From positions 1 through 34,082 of the forward strand of contig JAADCT010000061.1 of NCBI GenBank assembly GCA_013154305.1: a DNA stretch of 34,082 nucleotides, in the 5' to 3' direction. Origin of the DNA: Aquificota bacterium. Lineage in GTDB: Bacteria > Aquificota > Aquificia > Aquificales > QOAS01. Of the stretch, positions 6,927 to 14,455 are shown one piece after another (position 1 is the first letter of the stretch; each line of letters starts with the position of its first letter). Under the pieces are notes generated by a model, which worked only from the letters and a program-made list of their open reading frames with translations, did no database searches and had not been told where the DNA came from. The position numbers and the translations under genes were made by a program.

Positions 6927-8696
6927 TTAAAGGACCTTAAAAAGGAGCAGACCGAGCAGGAGGCCCGCCAAAAGGAAAACGCCCAGTTTTGCGGTTCCTT
7001 TGGTCGGAAACTTGGGAAGACCGTAGTAGTCGGCAAAGACGCGGTAGCTCTCTTTCATTATCGTCAGGGCCAGGGCGAGCAAAACGGCCGCAACCGCCGC
7101 CAGCGTCCACTTTCCGTCGGCGGCGAACTTGACCGCCTGAAAGACCAAAATCGAAACCGTCGTCGCCGACATAAAGACGGCCGGAACCAGGGTGTACTTG
7201 GTCGGTTTTCGAACGCCGATGAGGTAGGCGGTCAAAACTATCAAAGTCAGCGCCGCTATGAGCTGGTTGGCGCTTCCGAAAACGGGCCAAATTATCGTCC
7301 AGGCGTTGGTCAGGGCAAAGAGCGCCCCCAGCAAAATGCCCGCCAAAGAGGCCAGGTACTTGTTCTTCACTCCGGTGAGGTCGGTGAAAATGAGGCGGTT
7401 AATCCGGCTGGCGCTGTCGAGGGTGGTCATTACGAAGGCGTTTAGCATCATCATCCCGAAGAAGGAGGCGACCGCAAAACCCACGAAGGGAAGGCCGGAG
7501 GAAACGAGTTCGCCGTATCCGTAGCCGAAGGCCAAAATCGGAGACTCCTTCAAAAGGTCCTGAAAGACGAAACCTTCGACCCCTTCCGGTTTGGAAAGCC
7601 AGTAAAGGCCGGCCGAAACCGACAGCAGCGCCACCAGCGCCAACAAACTTTCGAGGAGCATTCCGCCGTAGCCGACGAGCTTGGCGTCGCTCTCCTTGTC
7701 GAGCTGCTTGGAGGTCGTTCCCGAGGCGACCAAGGAGTGAAAGCCGCTGATGGCGCCGCAGGCGATTATTACGAACATAAAGGGCCAAAGGGGCGTCGAA
7801 TCGAGGTGAAAGCCCGCAAAGGCGGGGGCCTTCAGGGTCTCAAAGGCAAAGAGGGCTCCCAAAACCCCCAAGGTCAGTCCGAAAATCAGCTGGAAGGTTG
7901 CCAAAAAGTCCCTCGGTTGGAGCAAAACCCAAACGGGGGTCACCGAGGCCGCAAACGCGTAAAGGAGTAAAATCGCGGTCCAGACCAAAAAGGGGTCCAA
8001 ACCGAAGGAGGGAAGCGTCAAAACGAACCAGTGGTCGTGGCCCGGCTCGTAGGCCGTTCCCACGGTTACCGGCACCTTGTAGCCGAGCCAAAGGAGCCCC
8101 AAAAGGGCTAGAAATCCGACCACCGCCGCCAACCAAACGTTGAGTCCGTAACGGTAAATCAGCGTTCCGACCAAGACGGCGACCAAGATGAGGCCGAAAC
8201 TGGGAACGACCAACTCCGGTTGCTTCATAAAGGTTTTGGCCGTAACGACGGCAAAAACGCCCACCACCAAAGAAAGGGCCACGAACAAAAACACCGAAAA
8301 TACCGTCTTCGCCAGCGGCGAAACCGTCTTTGCCGCTATTTTGACTATGGAGGCGCCCCTCTCGCGAACCGAGGCCACCAGCGTCAGGTAGTCGTGCACC
8401 GCACCCATAAAAATCCCGCCCAGGACAATCCAGAGAAAGGCCGGCGCCCAACCGAACAAACTGGCGGCTAAAACCGGCCCGATAATGGGACCGGCACCCG
8501 CAATCGACGCAAAGTGGTGGCCCAAAAGAACCCACTTGTTGGCCGGAACGAAGTCGAGGCCGTCAAAGCGCTCGTGGGCCGGCGTAGGCCTCGAGTCGTC
8601 GGGCTCGGCTATCTTCCTTTCCAAAAGCCCCCCGTAAAAGCGGTAGCCCAAGTAGAGGGCCGCCAAACCGAGGAGCATTAACACCGTCGTGGTCAT
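6927..8696 (-). CDS. cstA: CstA-family peptide/pyruvate transporter
   Basis: A polytopic inner-membrane protein of the CstA family. Family members take up peptides or pyruvate; the exact substrate here is unknown. At 589 residues it has many hydrophobic helices and the conserved N-terminal block NKWVLLGHHFASIAGAGPI (about 53-71), GGIFMGAVHDY, and FGSANQLIAALTL near the C terminus. E. coli CstA is about 700 residues, so this is a shorter form. The ATG at 8696 has no Shine-Dalgarno; T-rich TTTTTAATTTGTT lies immediately upstream. It is divergent from phoH across 117 nt, and probably leads a cstA-waaA-pgk operon, an odd functional mix. Confidence 0.93.
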   Translation of the reverse strand: MTTTVLMLLGLAALYLGYRFYGGLLERKIAEPDDSRPTPAHERFDGLDFVPANKWVLLGHHFASIAGAGPIIGPVLAASLFGWAPAFLWIVLGGIFMGAVHDYLTLVASVRERGASIVKIAAKTVSPLAKTVFSVFLFVALSLVVGVFAVVTAKTFMKQPELVVPSFGLILVAVLVGTLIYRYGLNVWLAAVVGFLALLGLLWLGYKVPVTVGTAYEPGHDHWFVLTLPSFGLDPFLVWTAILLLYAFAASVTPVWVLLQPRDFLATFQLIFGLTLGVLGALFAFETLKAPAFAGFHLDSTPLWPFMFVIIACGAISGFHSLVASGTTSKQLDKESDAKLVGYGGMLLESLLALVALLSVSAGLYWLSKPEGVEGFVFQDLLKESPILAFGYGYGELVSSGLPFVGFAVASFFGMMMLNAFVMTTLDSASRINRLIFTDLTGVKNKYLASLAGILLGALFALTNAWTIIWPVFGSANQLIAALTLIVLTAYLIGVRKPTKYTLVPAVFMSATTVSILVFQAVKFAADGKWTLAAVAAVLLALALTIMKESYRVFADYYGLPKFPTKGTAKLGVFLLAGLLLGLLLFKVL

Positions 8697-8813
8697 AACA
8701 AATTAAAAAGCTTAAGGCGGGCCGAGGTTGTTAACCCTAATGCGGAAATCCAAAAAATCGGCGACTAAATTATTGGAGTTTGGTTCAAAACGAATACTTT
8801 TAGAGGGGTGAGA

Positions 8814-9836
8814 ATGATAGAGGAAAGGATAGACCTGGGCAGTTTCGACGAAAAGTTTTTCGCCATCGTCGGTAGGGCCGACGAAAACCTCAAGTTCTTC
8901 GCCGACCTTTTCGGCGTAAAGGTAGTCGCCCGCGGAACGGAGGTAATAGTAAAAGGCGAACCCGAAAGGGTAAAAAGGTTTACCTCCTTTCTGCGGAAGA
9001 TGTTGGCCGAGGTTCCGAAGCGCCACCTGAACGCCGCCCAAGTTCGCGAGGAGGCCAAGAGGTATCTCGGCGAACTCGAACAAACCCTCTCGCCCAAAGG
9101 TGAAAAGAAAGTTGCCGACGACGAAGGTGAGGAGGTCATTCTCGTCACCCACCGCAAAAAGGCGATAGTTCCGAAGACCCCCTCCCAAAAGGCCTACATA
9201 AAGGCCATTAAGGAAAACGACATAGTCTTCGGAATAGGACCCGCCGGGACCGGAAAGACCTACCTGGCCATGGCCATGGCGCTGAAGTACCTCAAGGACA
9301 ACAAGATTTCCAAGATAATTTTGACGCGGCCGGCCGTGGAGGCGGGCGAAAAGCTCGGTTTTCTGCCCGGCGGCATAGCCGAAAAGGTTCACCCCTACCT
9401 CACCCCCCTTTACGACGCGCTTTACGACATGGTTGACTTCGACAAGGCCAACTACCTGCTCGAAAAGGGTGTTATAGAAATCGCACCTTTGGCCTTTATG
9501 AGGGGGCGAACGCTCAACGACGCCTTCATAATCCTCGACGAGGCCCAAAACACCACCCGCGAACAGATGAAGATGTTTTTGACCAGGATAGGCTTCGGTT
9601 CCAAGGCGGTCATAACCGGCGACGTGACCCAGATAGACCTTCCCAAAAAGCAACAGTCGGGTCTGCTCGACGCCTTCAGGGTTCTAAAGGGTATAGAGGG
9701 CATCGCCTTCGTCGAGTTCAGCAAAGAGGACGTGGTAAGACACCCGATAGTGCAGAAAATAATACAGGCTTACGAGCGCTTTGAGGAGCGCTCCGACGGC
9801 GAAAATGCGAAAGGCGAAAAGGGGCAGGAAAACTAA
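8814..9836 (+). CDS. phoH: PhoH-like ATPase
   Basis: A cytosolic P-loop ATPase of the PhoH family, linked to RNA metabolism but without a firmly established substrate. The 340-residue protein has an N-terminal KH-like region (about 1-90), Walker A GIGPAGTGKTYLA, TRPAVEAGEKLGFLPG, FMRGRTLNDAFIILDEAQN (Walker B), and ITGDVTQIDLP. ATG 8814 is favoured over GTG 8808 because AGAGGGG sits 6-7 nt upstream. The next gene overlaps its 3' end by 32 nt. The phoH-pgpH order also occurs in Firmicutes, where ybeY follows; here secF follows instead. Confidence 0.95.
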   Translation: MIEERIDLGSFDEKFFAIVGRADENLKFFADLFGVKVVARGTEVIVKGEPERVKRFTSFLRKMLAEVPKRHLNAAQVREEAKRYLGELEQTLSPKGEKKVADDEGEEVILVTHRKKAIVPKTPSQKAYIKAIKENDIVFGIGPAGTGKTYLAMAMALKYLKDNKISKIILTRPAVEAGEKLGFLPGGIAEKVHPYLTPLYDALYDMVDFDKANYLLEKGVIEIAPLAFMRGRTLNDAFIILDEAQNTTREQMKMFLTRIGFGSKAVITGDVTQIDLPKKQQSGLLDAFRVLKGIEGIAFVEFSKEDVVRHPIVQKIIQAYERFEERSDGENAKGEKGQEN

Positions 9837-11211
9837 AAGGCCCCTCCTTTGGGTTTCCCTGACGCTTTATCCGGCCTTCCTTGCGCTCTTTTTGGCCCTC
9901 CCCTACGGCGACCCCCTTCTCTTCGGATTGGGGTACGCCTTTAACTTCGCCGTTTTGTACGCCGCCCGCCGCCTTTTAGACTTGAACGAACTCTTTGAGG
10001 ACGAAACCTACTTTACCCTCAACCTGGTGGTCTTTTTCCTCGTCTCGCTGGCCCTCTTCGGAAGCCAGCTGAACTGGTTTCACCTCGAGGGGGCCGAGGA
10101 GGCCTACTACCTCCTTCTGGTCGGTTCCATAGTCGGCGTCCTTTCGAGGACCTTTTTGCGCAAGCGCCCGAATACCGCAATACTGGCCTTGGCGACCTAC
10201 GCCGTTTTTCTGGCCTCCAAAAACATTTTCGTCGCCTTCGGATTTGCGCTGGCAAACCTCATTTCCTCCGACATCTACGGTCGTTATCGGACGACCCTCC
10301 ACGAGATAGCCGCCGTGGCGATTGGCAACGCCGTCTTTTCCGTAATCCTCGCCGCCTACTGGCTGACGCGGGAACCCCACCTCGTTTGGAAACTCCTCTA
10401 CCTTTATCCCACCTCGGTGTTGACCGAAATATTCATCCTCTTCGGTTTGCAAAAGCTTTTGGACCTGCTTCCCTACATGTACAGCGACGAGAAACTCGAA
10501 AACTTCGCCAACTTGTCCAATCCCCTCCTCGAGGAGATGCTCATCCGCGCGCCCGGAACCTATCACCACTCGGTGATGGTTTCCCTCCTGGCCGAAAGCC
10601 TGGCCAAGAAGCTCGGCGCCGACCCCCTCCTGGTCAAGGTCGGCGCCATGTTCCACGACATCGGTAAGTTGGTAAACCCCCACTACTTTATCGAAAACAT
10701 CAACGGTAAGAATCCCCACGCCGAGCTAAAGCCCGAGGTCAGCGCCGCCATTATTAAAAATCACGTCGAAGAGGGCCTCGCCCTCGCCGAAAAGCACAAC
10801 CTTCCCAAGGAGATAATTCCCTTTATCCCGGAACATCAGGGAACCAAACTCATCCGCTACTTTTACTTCAAGGCTTTGGAGGAAAATCCCGACGTCGACG
10901 AGGAGAAGTTCCGCTACGGCGGTCCCATACCCCAGAGCAAGGAAACCGCCATCGTAATGATTACCGACACGGTGGAGGCCATGGTTCGGACCCTCAAGGA
11001 GCCGACCGCCGACGAGGTCCGAAAGGCGGTCCGTTCGGCCCTCGAAAACCTCAAAAAGGAGGGTCAGCTGAAGGCCTCCGGACTGACCGAGGAGGACCTC
11101 AAACTGGTCGAAAAACTTCTTACGGAGCTCATACTCTCTTACTACCACGAGCGGATTAAGTATCCCGAAGGTCCCTCCCGCCGGGCCAAAACCGTAAAAT
11201 CCAAGAGTTGA
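9805..11211 (+). CDS. Short PgpH-like membrane HD phosphohydrolase
   Basis: A membrane protein with about seven hydrophobic helices in the first 230 residues and a C-terminal HD domain. The HD domain has RAPGTYHHSV, the metal pair in MFHDIGKL, HYFIEN, a further His in IIKNHVEEG, and PEHQGT. The order 7TM-HD with LLEEMLIRAPGTYHHS matches the PgpH (YqfF) family, known as c-di-AMP phosphodiesterases. At 468 residues it lacks the roughly 250-residue extracellular 7TMR-HDED sensor domain of Firmicute PgpH. ATG 9805 is chosen (a TTG at 9781 is possible). It overlaps phoH by 32 nt and secF by 1 nt (TGATG), so the three genes should be cotranscribed. The c-di-AMP function is inferred. Confidence 0.85.
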   Translation: MRKAKRGRKTKRPLLWVSLTLYPAFLALFLALPYGDPLLFGLGYAFNFAVLYAARRLLDLNELFEDETYFTLNLVVFFLVSLALFGSQLNWFHLEGAEEAYYLLLVGSIVGVLSRTFLRKRPNTAILALATYAVFLASKNIFVAFGFALANLISSDIYGRYRTTLHEIAAVAIGNAVFSVILAAYWLTREPHLVWKLLYLYPTSVLTEIFILFGLQKLLDLLPYMYSDEKLENFANLSNPLLEEMLIRAPGTYHHSVMVSLLAESLAKKLGADPLLVKVGAMFHDIGKLVNPHYFIENINGKNPHAELKPEVSAAIIKNHVEEGLALAEKHNLPKEIIPFIPEHQGTKLIRYFYFKALEENPDVDEEKFRYGGPIPQSKETAIVMITDTVEAMVRTLKEPTADEVRKAVRSALENLKKEGQLKASGLTEEDLKLVEKLLTELILSYYHERIKYPEGPSRRAKTVKSKS

Positions 11212-12107
11212 TGTTCAAGTTAAAACTCCCCTCTCCCGTTCCATTTATGGACCACCGCCTGAAGGCCTACCTGCTATCGCTCCTCCTGGTGGCGGGAAGT
11301 TTGTTTCTGCTCCAATTTCGGGGTTTGAACCTCGGGCTCGACTTTACCGGCGGATACGTCGTGGAGGTGGCCCCCGCCAAACCGGTCGACGAGGAGACGG
11401 TAAAGCGCCTCCTTAAGGAGGCCGGCGTGGAGGGTTTCCTCGTTCAGGAAACCAAGGAAGGTCACATCCTGGTAAAGGTCCGCCTGGACCAACCGGTGGA
11501 AAAGGTTAAAGAGGTCCTCCTGAAGGCTTTGGAGGGGGCAAAGCTCGTTCGTTTTGAAATGATTGGTGCGGTCTTCAGTCAGGAACTCAAGAAAAAGGCG
11601 ATTTACGCCCTTCTGACGGCGCTTATACTGATAACGCTTTACCTCGGTTTTAGGTTTAAACCCCTTTGGGCCCTCACGGCCCTTTTGGCGCTCTTTCACG
11701 ACGTCGTCGTTACCCTCGGCGCCTACTCTCTGACCTACAAGGAGGTAAACCTCGAGGTGATGGGAGCCCTGCTGACGGTCGCCGGCTATTCGGTTACCGA
11801 CACAGTCGTGGTTTTTGACCGCATAAGGGAAAACCTGCGCCTGCGGCCGGCGACGCCCTTTAAGGATGTCGTAAACCTTTCGATAAACGAAACCCTTTCG
11901 AGGACCTTAATGACCTCGATAACGACCTTCAGCGTGGCCCTGGTGCTTTACCTCTTTGGCGGCGAAATGCTTTCCAACATCGCCTTCGCCTTTTTGGTCG
12001 GAATAGTGGTCGGAACCTACTCTTCGATATTCGTGGCCTCGGCCCTTTTGCTGGACCTGGGACGCCTCTTTAAGAGGGAAAAGGGGGAGGCGGTCAAAGC
12101 ATCTTAG
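11211..12107 (+). CDS. secF: Protein translocase subunit SecF
   Basis: SecF pairs with SecD in the inner membrane and uses ion flow to help pull preproteins through SecYEG. At 299 residues it has an N-terminal helix, GLDFTGGYVVEV (the SecD/F signature), a periplasmic domain (about 45-115), IGAVFSQEL, and five further helices with AGYSVTDTVVVFDRIREN in the conserved cytoplasmic-side segment. The ATG overlaps the preceding gene's TGA. No secD adjoins it, although the two are adjacent in many genomes. The 3' end overlaps the convergent roadblock gene by 14 nt. Confidence 0.95.
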   Translation: MFKLKLPSPVPFMDHRLKAYLLSLLLVAGSLFLLQFRGLNLGLDFTGGYVVEVAPAKPVDEETVKRLLKEAGVEGFLVQETKEGHILVKVRLDQPVEKVKEVLLKALEGAKLVRFEMIGAVFSQELKKKAIYALLTALILITLYLGFRFKPLWALTALLALFHDVVVTLGAYSLTYKEVNLEVMGALLTVAGYSVTDTVVVFDRIRENLRLRPATPFKDVVNLSINETLSRTLMTSITTFSVALVLYLFGGEMLSNIAFAFLVGIVVGTYSSIFVASALLLDLGRLFKREKGEAVKAS

Positions 12108-12450
12108 CCAGCTCTTCGGCCGCCTTCCTGATTTCCAAGTACAGCAAACCGAGTTTGGCGTCGGCGGGCGCCATTACGGTCAAAACCGCCTCGTCGCCGA
12201 TACCGGTAACTATCACGTATCCCTTCTCCGACTTGACGGTTATCTGCTCCAGGTGCCCCTTGTCCAGCTCGTAGACGGCCCTCTCTCCGAGCGAGAGGAT
12301 GGCGGCCGACATCGCCGCCAGCCGCTCCTCCGAAAGGTTGGCCGGCAGAACCGCCTCCACCGGCAATCCGTCGGCCGTCGTAAGGACGGCCCCTTCCAGC
12401 CCGGCGTCCCTTACCAGCTTCTCCAGTATCGGCTTAAACTTCGTAGCCAC
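12094..12450 (-). CDS. Roadblock/LC7-domain protein
   Basis: A 118-residue single-domain protein of the roadblock/LC7 (MglB-like) family, which forms dimers that act as regulators or GAPs of small Ras-like GTPases such as MglA. The fold pattern is visible: an N-terminal helix, GAVLTTADGLPVEA, a central helix AAMSAAILSLGERAV, the strands QITVKSEKGYVIVTGI and EAVLTVMAP, and a C-terminal helix. It starts at an ATG with a strong AAGGAGGTG 7 nt upstream, unlike many neighbours. No mglA-type GTPase is in the window. It is divergent from the DUF2905 gene and tail-to-tail with secF. Confidence 0.88.
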   Translation of the reverse strand: MATKFKPILEKLVRDAGLEGAVLTTADGLPVEAVLPANLSEERLAAMSAAILSLGERAVYELDKGHLEQITVKSEKGYVIVTGIGDEAVLTVMAPADAKLGLLYLEIRKAAEELAKML

Positions 12451-12475
12451 CTCGAAACACCTCCTTAAAGGGTTG

Positions 12476-12491
12476 GCCCCGCCTGCGGGGC
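12476..12491 (-). promoter_or_regulatory. GC-rich hairpin in the leader of the roadblock gene
   Basis: GCCCCG and CGGGGC flank a 4-nt loop, a perfect 6-bp stem, 12 nt upstream of the AAGGAGGTG of the gene starting at 12450. A TATAAA (minus strand, 12511-12516) further upstream is a likely -10, which places the hairpin inside the 5' UTR. It could be a stability or attenuation element. No T-run follows on either strand, so a terminator is unlikely. Confidence 0.35.
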
Positions 12492-12625
12492 TTTGATACC
12501 TAAGGGGTTATTTATACACCATTCGCGCGCGGTTGTGGAAATACCGCATCGGTGCAAGTGAGAATGGTCTGCCGCCGCCCTTTGGGGAAACGGTTTTTCG
12601 AAAAAACGCTTATAGTTAGATAAGG

Positions 12626-12856
12626 ATGCCGACCGAGGTGGGAAAGCTCCTCATTTTCCTCGGCGTGTTTTTAATCGTTTTGGGAACCCTAATGGTGGTC
12701 CTGCCGCGGTTTGACCTACCGCTGGGAAACCTGCCCGGCGACATCCGCATAAAGAAGGACAACTTCGAGTTTTACTTTCCCCTCATGAGTTCTCTGCTTT
12801 TGAGCCTCCTCCTGACGGTGGTTTTAAACCTGATACTGCTGCTCTTTAGAAAGTAA
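12626..12856 (+). CDS. DUF2905 family small membrane protein
   Basis: A 76-residue protein with two predicted membrane helices (about 7-25 and 52-72) separated by the family hallmark LGNLPGDIRIKKDNFEFYFPL. This matches DUF2905, a widespread small inner-membrane family of unknown function. No Shine-Dalgarno is visible. TATAGT (12611-12616) lies 9 nt before the ATG, so the mRNA may be leaderless. It is divergent from the roadblock gene. Confidence 0.85.
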   Translation: MPTEVGKLLIFLGVFLIVLGTLMVVLPRFDLPLGNLPGDIRIKKDNFEFYFPLMSSLLLSLLLTVVLNLILLLFRK

Positions 12857-12860
12857 AGAC

Positions 12861-12904
12861 CGACCGATTGACGGTCGTCATTTGACCCGCCCCAATCGGG
12901 GTTT
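12861..12904 (+). terminator. Weak tandem hairpins after the DUF2905 gene
   Basis: CGACCG-ATTGA-CGGTCG (12861-12877) and CCCC-AATC-GGGG followed by TTT (12890-12904) lie between DUF2905 and the superoxide reductase gene. Neither has a long T-run, so termination is uncertain, and the second overlaps the candidate promoter of the next gene. Confidence 0.25.
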
Positions 12905-12909
12905 AACTT
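12882..12909 (+). promoter_or_regulatory. Candidate promoter of the superoxide reductase gene
   Basis: TTGACC (12882-12887), a 16-nt spacer and TAACTT (12904-12909) lie 40 nt upstream of the ATG at 12949. The -35 is good and the -10 weak (3 of 6). The spacer contains CCCC-AATC-GGGG. Confidence 0.35.
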
Positions 12910-12948
12910 TGTCTTTCAACCAAAAATCCTTTGCAAGGAGGTAGGGCC

Positions 12949-13356
12949 ATGCCCAAAATTAACAGGTACTCCGAACTCATCAAAACCGCCCAGTCGGAAG
13001 CCAAGGTCGACTTCGTCGACAGGCACTCCCCTTTTGTTTACGTCGAAGGCGAAGCCGTCAAAGGTAAAAAGCTCAAAGTTAAGGTGAAGGTCGGAAAGGA
13101 ATACTCCCACCCGATGGACTTCGACCACTACATCGCCTTCGTCCAGCTTTGGGACGGCAACACCCTCCTGGGCCACGTTCAAATCCAACCCGAGATGCTC
13201 GGCAATCAAAGGGACCAGGTTGAGGTCGACTTTTACATCGTTCCCACCAAAAACAAACTCCAGCTCCACGCCCTGTCCTACTGCACCAAGCACGGCCTTT
13301 GGGAAAGCGACGTCGTAGAAGTCGAGGTCAAAGAGCCCGAAACGGCCACCGCCTAA
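12949..13356 (+). CDS. Superoxide reductase, one-domain (neelaredoxin type)
   Basis: Reduces superoxide to peroxide at a mononuclear Fe(His)4Cys site in the cytosol, a defence typical of anaerobes and microaerophiles. The 135-residue protein has all predicted ligands: His26 (DRHSPFV), His54 and His60 (EYSHPMDFDHYI), Cys112 and His115 (YCTKHGLW). No N-terminal desulforedoxin domain is present, so it is class II. The position usually held by Glu-Lys just before the first His reads Asp-Arg here. The start is fixed by AAGGAGGTAGGG ending 4 nt before ATG 12949; the strong site suggests high expression. A candidate promoter is at 12882-12909. Confidence 0.92.
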   Translation: MPKINRYSELIKTAQSEAKVDFVDRHSPFVYVEGEAVKGKKLKVKVKVGKEYSHPMDFDHYIAFVQLWDGNTLLGHVQIQPEMLGNQRDQVEVDFYIVPTKNKLQLHALSYCTKHGLWESDVVEVEVKEPETATA

Positions 13357-13361
13357 AGGTC

Positions 13362-13400
13362 GGAGAAAGACTTTTACCCTCTTTCGGTTTTTCTCCTTTT
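13362..13400 (+). terminator. Possible terminator after superoxide reductase
   Basis: GGAGAAA (13362-13368) and TTTCTCC (13390-13396) can pair around a 21-nt loop and are followed by TTTT. The stem is short and AT-containing for a thermophile, so this is weak. Confidence 0.3.
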
Positions 13401-13494
13401 CATCCGTCCTTTTGTCGGTTTTGAAAGGAGGGAGTCCCTTTTTCGGTTTTCTTCTAATTAGCGACCGCTTTCGGTTTTGATTAACGCCGACCTA

Positions 13495-13522
13495 TTGATA
13501 ACCCGCAAAGGACTTTTATAAT
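13495..13522 (+). promoter_or_regulatory. Near-consensus sigma-70 promoter of the BI-1 family gene
   Basis: TTGATA (13495-13500), a 16-nt spacer and a perfect TATAAT (13517-13522) end 10 nt before the ATG at 13533. With a normal 6-8 nt distance to the start site, the 5' UTR would be only 2-4 nt, giving an essentially leaderless mRNA. Confidence 0.65.
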
Positions 13523-13532
13523 TTCCCAAACC

Positions 13533-14255
13533 ATGATGTGGAACCAAAACACCAACTACGCCGCGGAGGCGGTTAAGCAGTCGCTTTTCGTTCGGACTAT
13601 GAACTACACCGCCCTGTGGACGGTCCTTTACGGTCTGTTTGTCGCCTTTTTGATAGGGACCGGTCTCGACAGGGTTTTTGCCAACCCGGTAATTTCGGTG
13701 GTGCTCGTTTTGGCCGTAATGGGCGCCAGCTTCCTCATCCGCAATCCGCTTCAGGCCTCCAAGACCCTCCTTTACGCCTACGGAGCGTTTACGTCCTTCG
13801 CGCTGGCGGCCGTCAGCTCGCTGCTTATTCACTACGTGGCCTACTACCATCAGGGCGTACTGCTGTCGGCGCTCGTAACCACCTTCCTAATCGGCGGTGC
13901 CACCGTTTTGGCGGCCAGGAGCGTAAACATTTCGCAGGACAAGGCGCAGGCGGCCGTTAAGTTCCTGCTCATAGTCGGTATCGCCGCCTTCGTCGCCAGC
14001 CTGCTCAACCTGATATTCTTTAAGTCGGGCCTCTTTGGACTGATAATTGCCGTCGTTTTCCTCGTTTGGTCGGTTGCGGCCCTCTTCCTGACGCTCAACC
14101 AGCTCGACCAAATCGAGGCTGTGGTCGGAAACGACCCCGAACTCCTCGACAAAATCGCCGTTTGGGAGTCGGTCGGCGTTTTCATCCTCTTTTACAACAT
14201 CTTCATCTCCCTGCTTCAAATCCTGCTCTCGTTGGCCGGAAACTCCGAGGACTAA
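13533..14255 (+). CDS. Bax inhibitor-1 / YccA family membrane protein
   Basis: A 240-residue inner-membrane protein with about seven helices. It is recognised as BI-1/YccA-like from its overall plan: a polar N terminus, then VRTMNYTALWTVLYGLFVAF, evenly spaced helices, a conserved-style LFLTLNQLDQIEAVV late segment and a final VGVFILFYNIFISLLQILL helix. In this family the late segment usually carries acidic residues linked to calcium leak or pH sensing; here Asp and Glu remain in LDQIEAVVGNDPE. The function in bacteria is unclear; E. coli YccA modulates FtsH. ATG 13533 or 13536 is used, with no Shine-Dalgarno but an excellent promoter directly upstream. Confidence 0.8.
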   Translation: MMWNQNTNYAAEAVKQSLFVRTMNYTALWTVLYGLFVAFLIGTGLDRVFANPVISVVLVLAVMGASFLIRNPLQASKTLLYAYGAFTSFALAAVSSLLIHYVAYYHQGVLLSALVTTFLIGGATVLAARSVNISQDKAQAAVKFLLIVGIAAFVASLLNLIFFKSGLFGLIIAVVFLVWSVAALFLTLNQLDQIEAVVGNDPELLDKIAVWESVGVFILFYNIFISLLQILLSLAGNSED

Positions 14256-14279
14256 TCCTTTCCCTTTCTTCCCTTTCCC

Positions 14280-14308
14280 TTGACAAAGGTTTTTCTTCCA
14301 ACTAAAAT
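14280..14308 (+). promoter_or_regulatory. Near-perfect sigma-70 promoter before a 36-aa gene
   Basis: TTGACA (14280-14285), a 17-nt spacer and TAAAAT (14303-14308) form the best promoter in the window. The ATG of the small gene begins 9 nt after the -10, so the predicted leader is about 1-3 nt. Confidence 0.7.
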
Positions 14309-14316
14309 TGCAAGGT

Positions 14317-14427
14317 ATGCTGGGAGCAATCATCGTTACGGTGGTAATGGGAATTCTCATCGGCGGTCTGACCCTCGCGCTCTGGAAGCTGGGAACCGAA
14401 GAGCCCGCCCACGTCAAGAACAAATAA
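14317..14427 (+). CDS. 36-residue single-pass membrane microprotein
   Basis: A very short gene: MLGAIIVTVVMGILIGGLTL, then ALWKLGTEEPAHVKNK. Residues 3-23 form one strongly hydrophobic Gly-containing helix, followed by a polar tail. The size and plan resemble small subunits such as CcoS, CydX or other respiratory accessory peptides, but no family is recognised. Support for it being real: a near-consensus promoter at 14280-14308, an ATG at the predicted transcription start, a clean stop, and trpC beginning 28 nt downstream. A weak AAGG precedes the ATG. Confidence 0.6.
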   Translation: MLGAIIVTVVMGILIGGLTLALWKLGTEEPAHVKNK

Positions 14428-14455
14428 TCCCTCCCCGCCCCAGTCTTATCCTTTT

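Noticed and set aside
6911-7036. N-terminal extension of waaA to 7036
   Set aside because: The extra 42 residues are cstA sequence read in another frame and do not resemble a membrane anchor; ATG 6910 gives the family-like N terminus.
7840-8535. A 231-codon minus-strand frame inside cstA in another frame
   Set aside because: Same-strand shadow of a membrane protein gene, very Gly/Arg-rich, with no start signal.
8712-9653. A 313-codon minus-strand frame opposite phoH
   Set aside because: phoH has intact Walker motifs on the other strand; the antisense product has no domain features.
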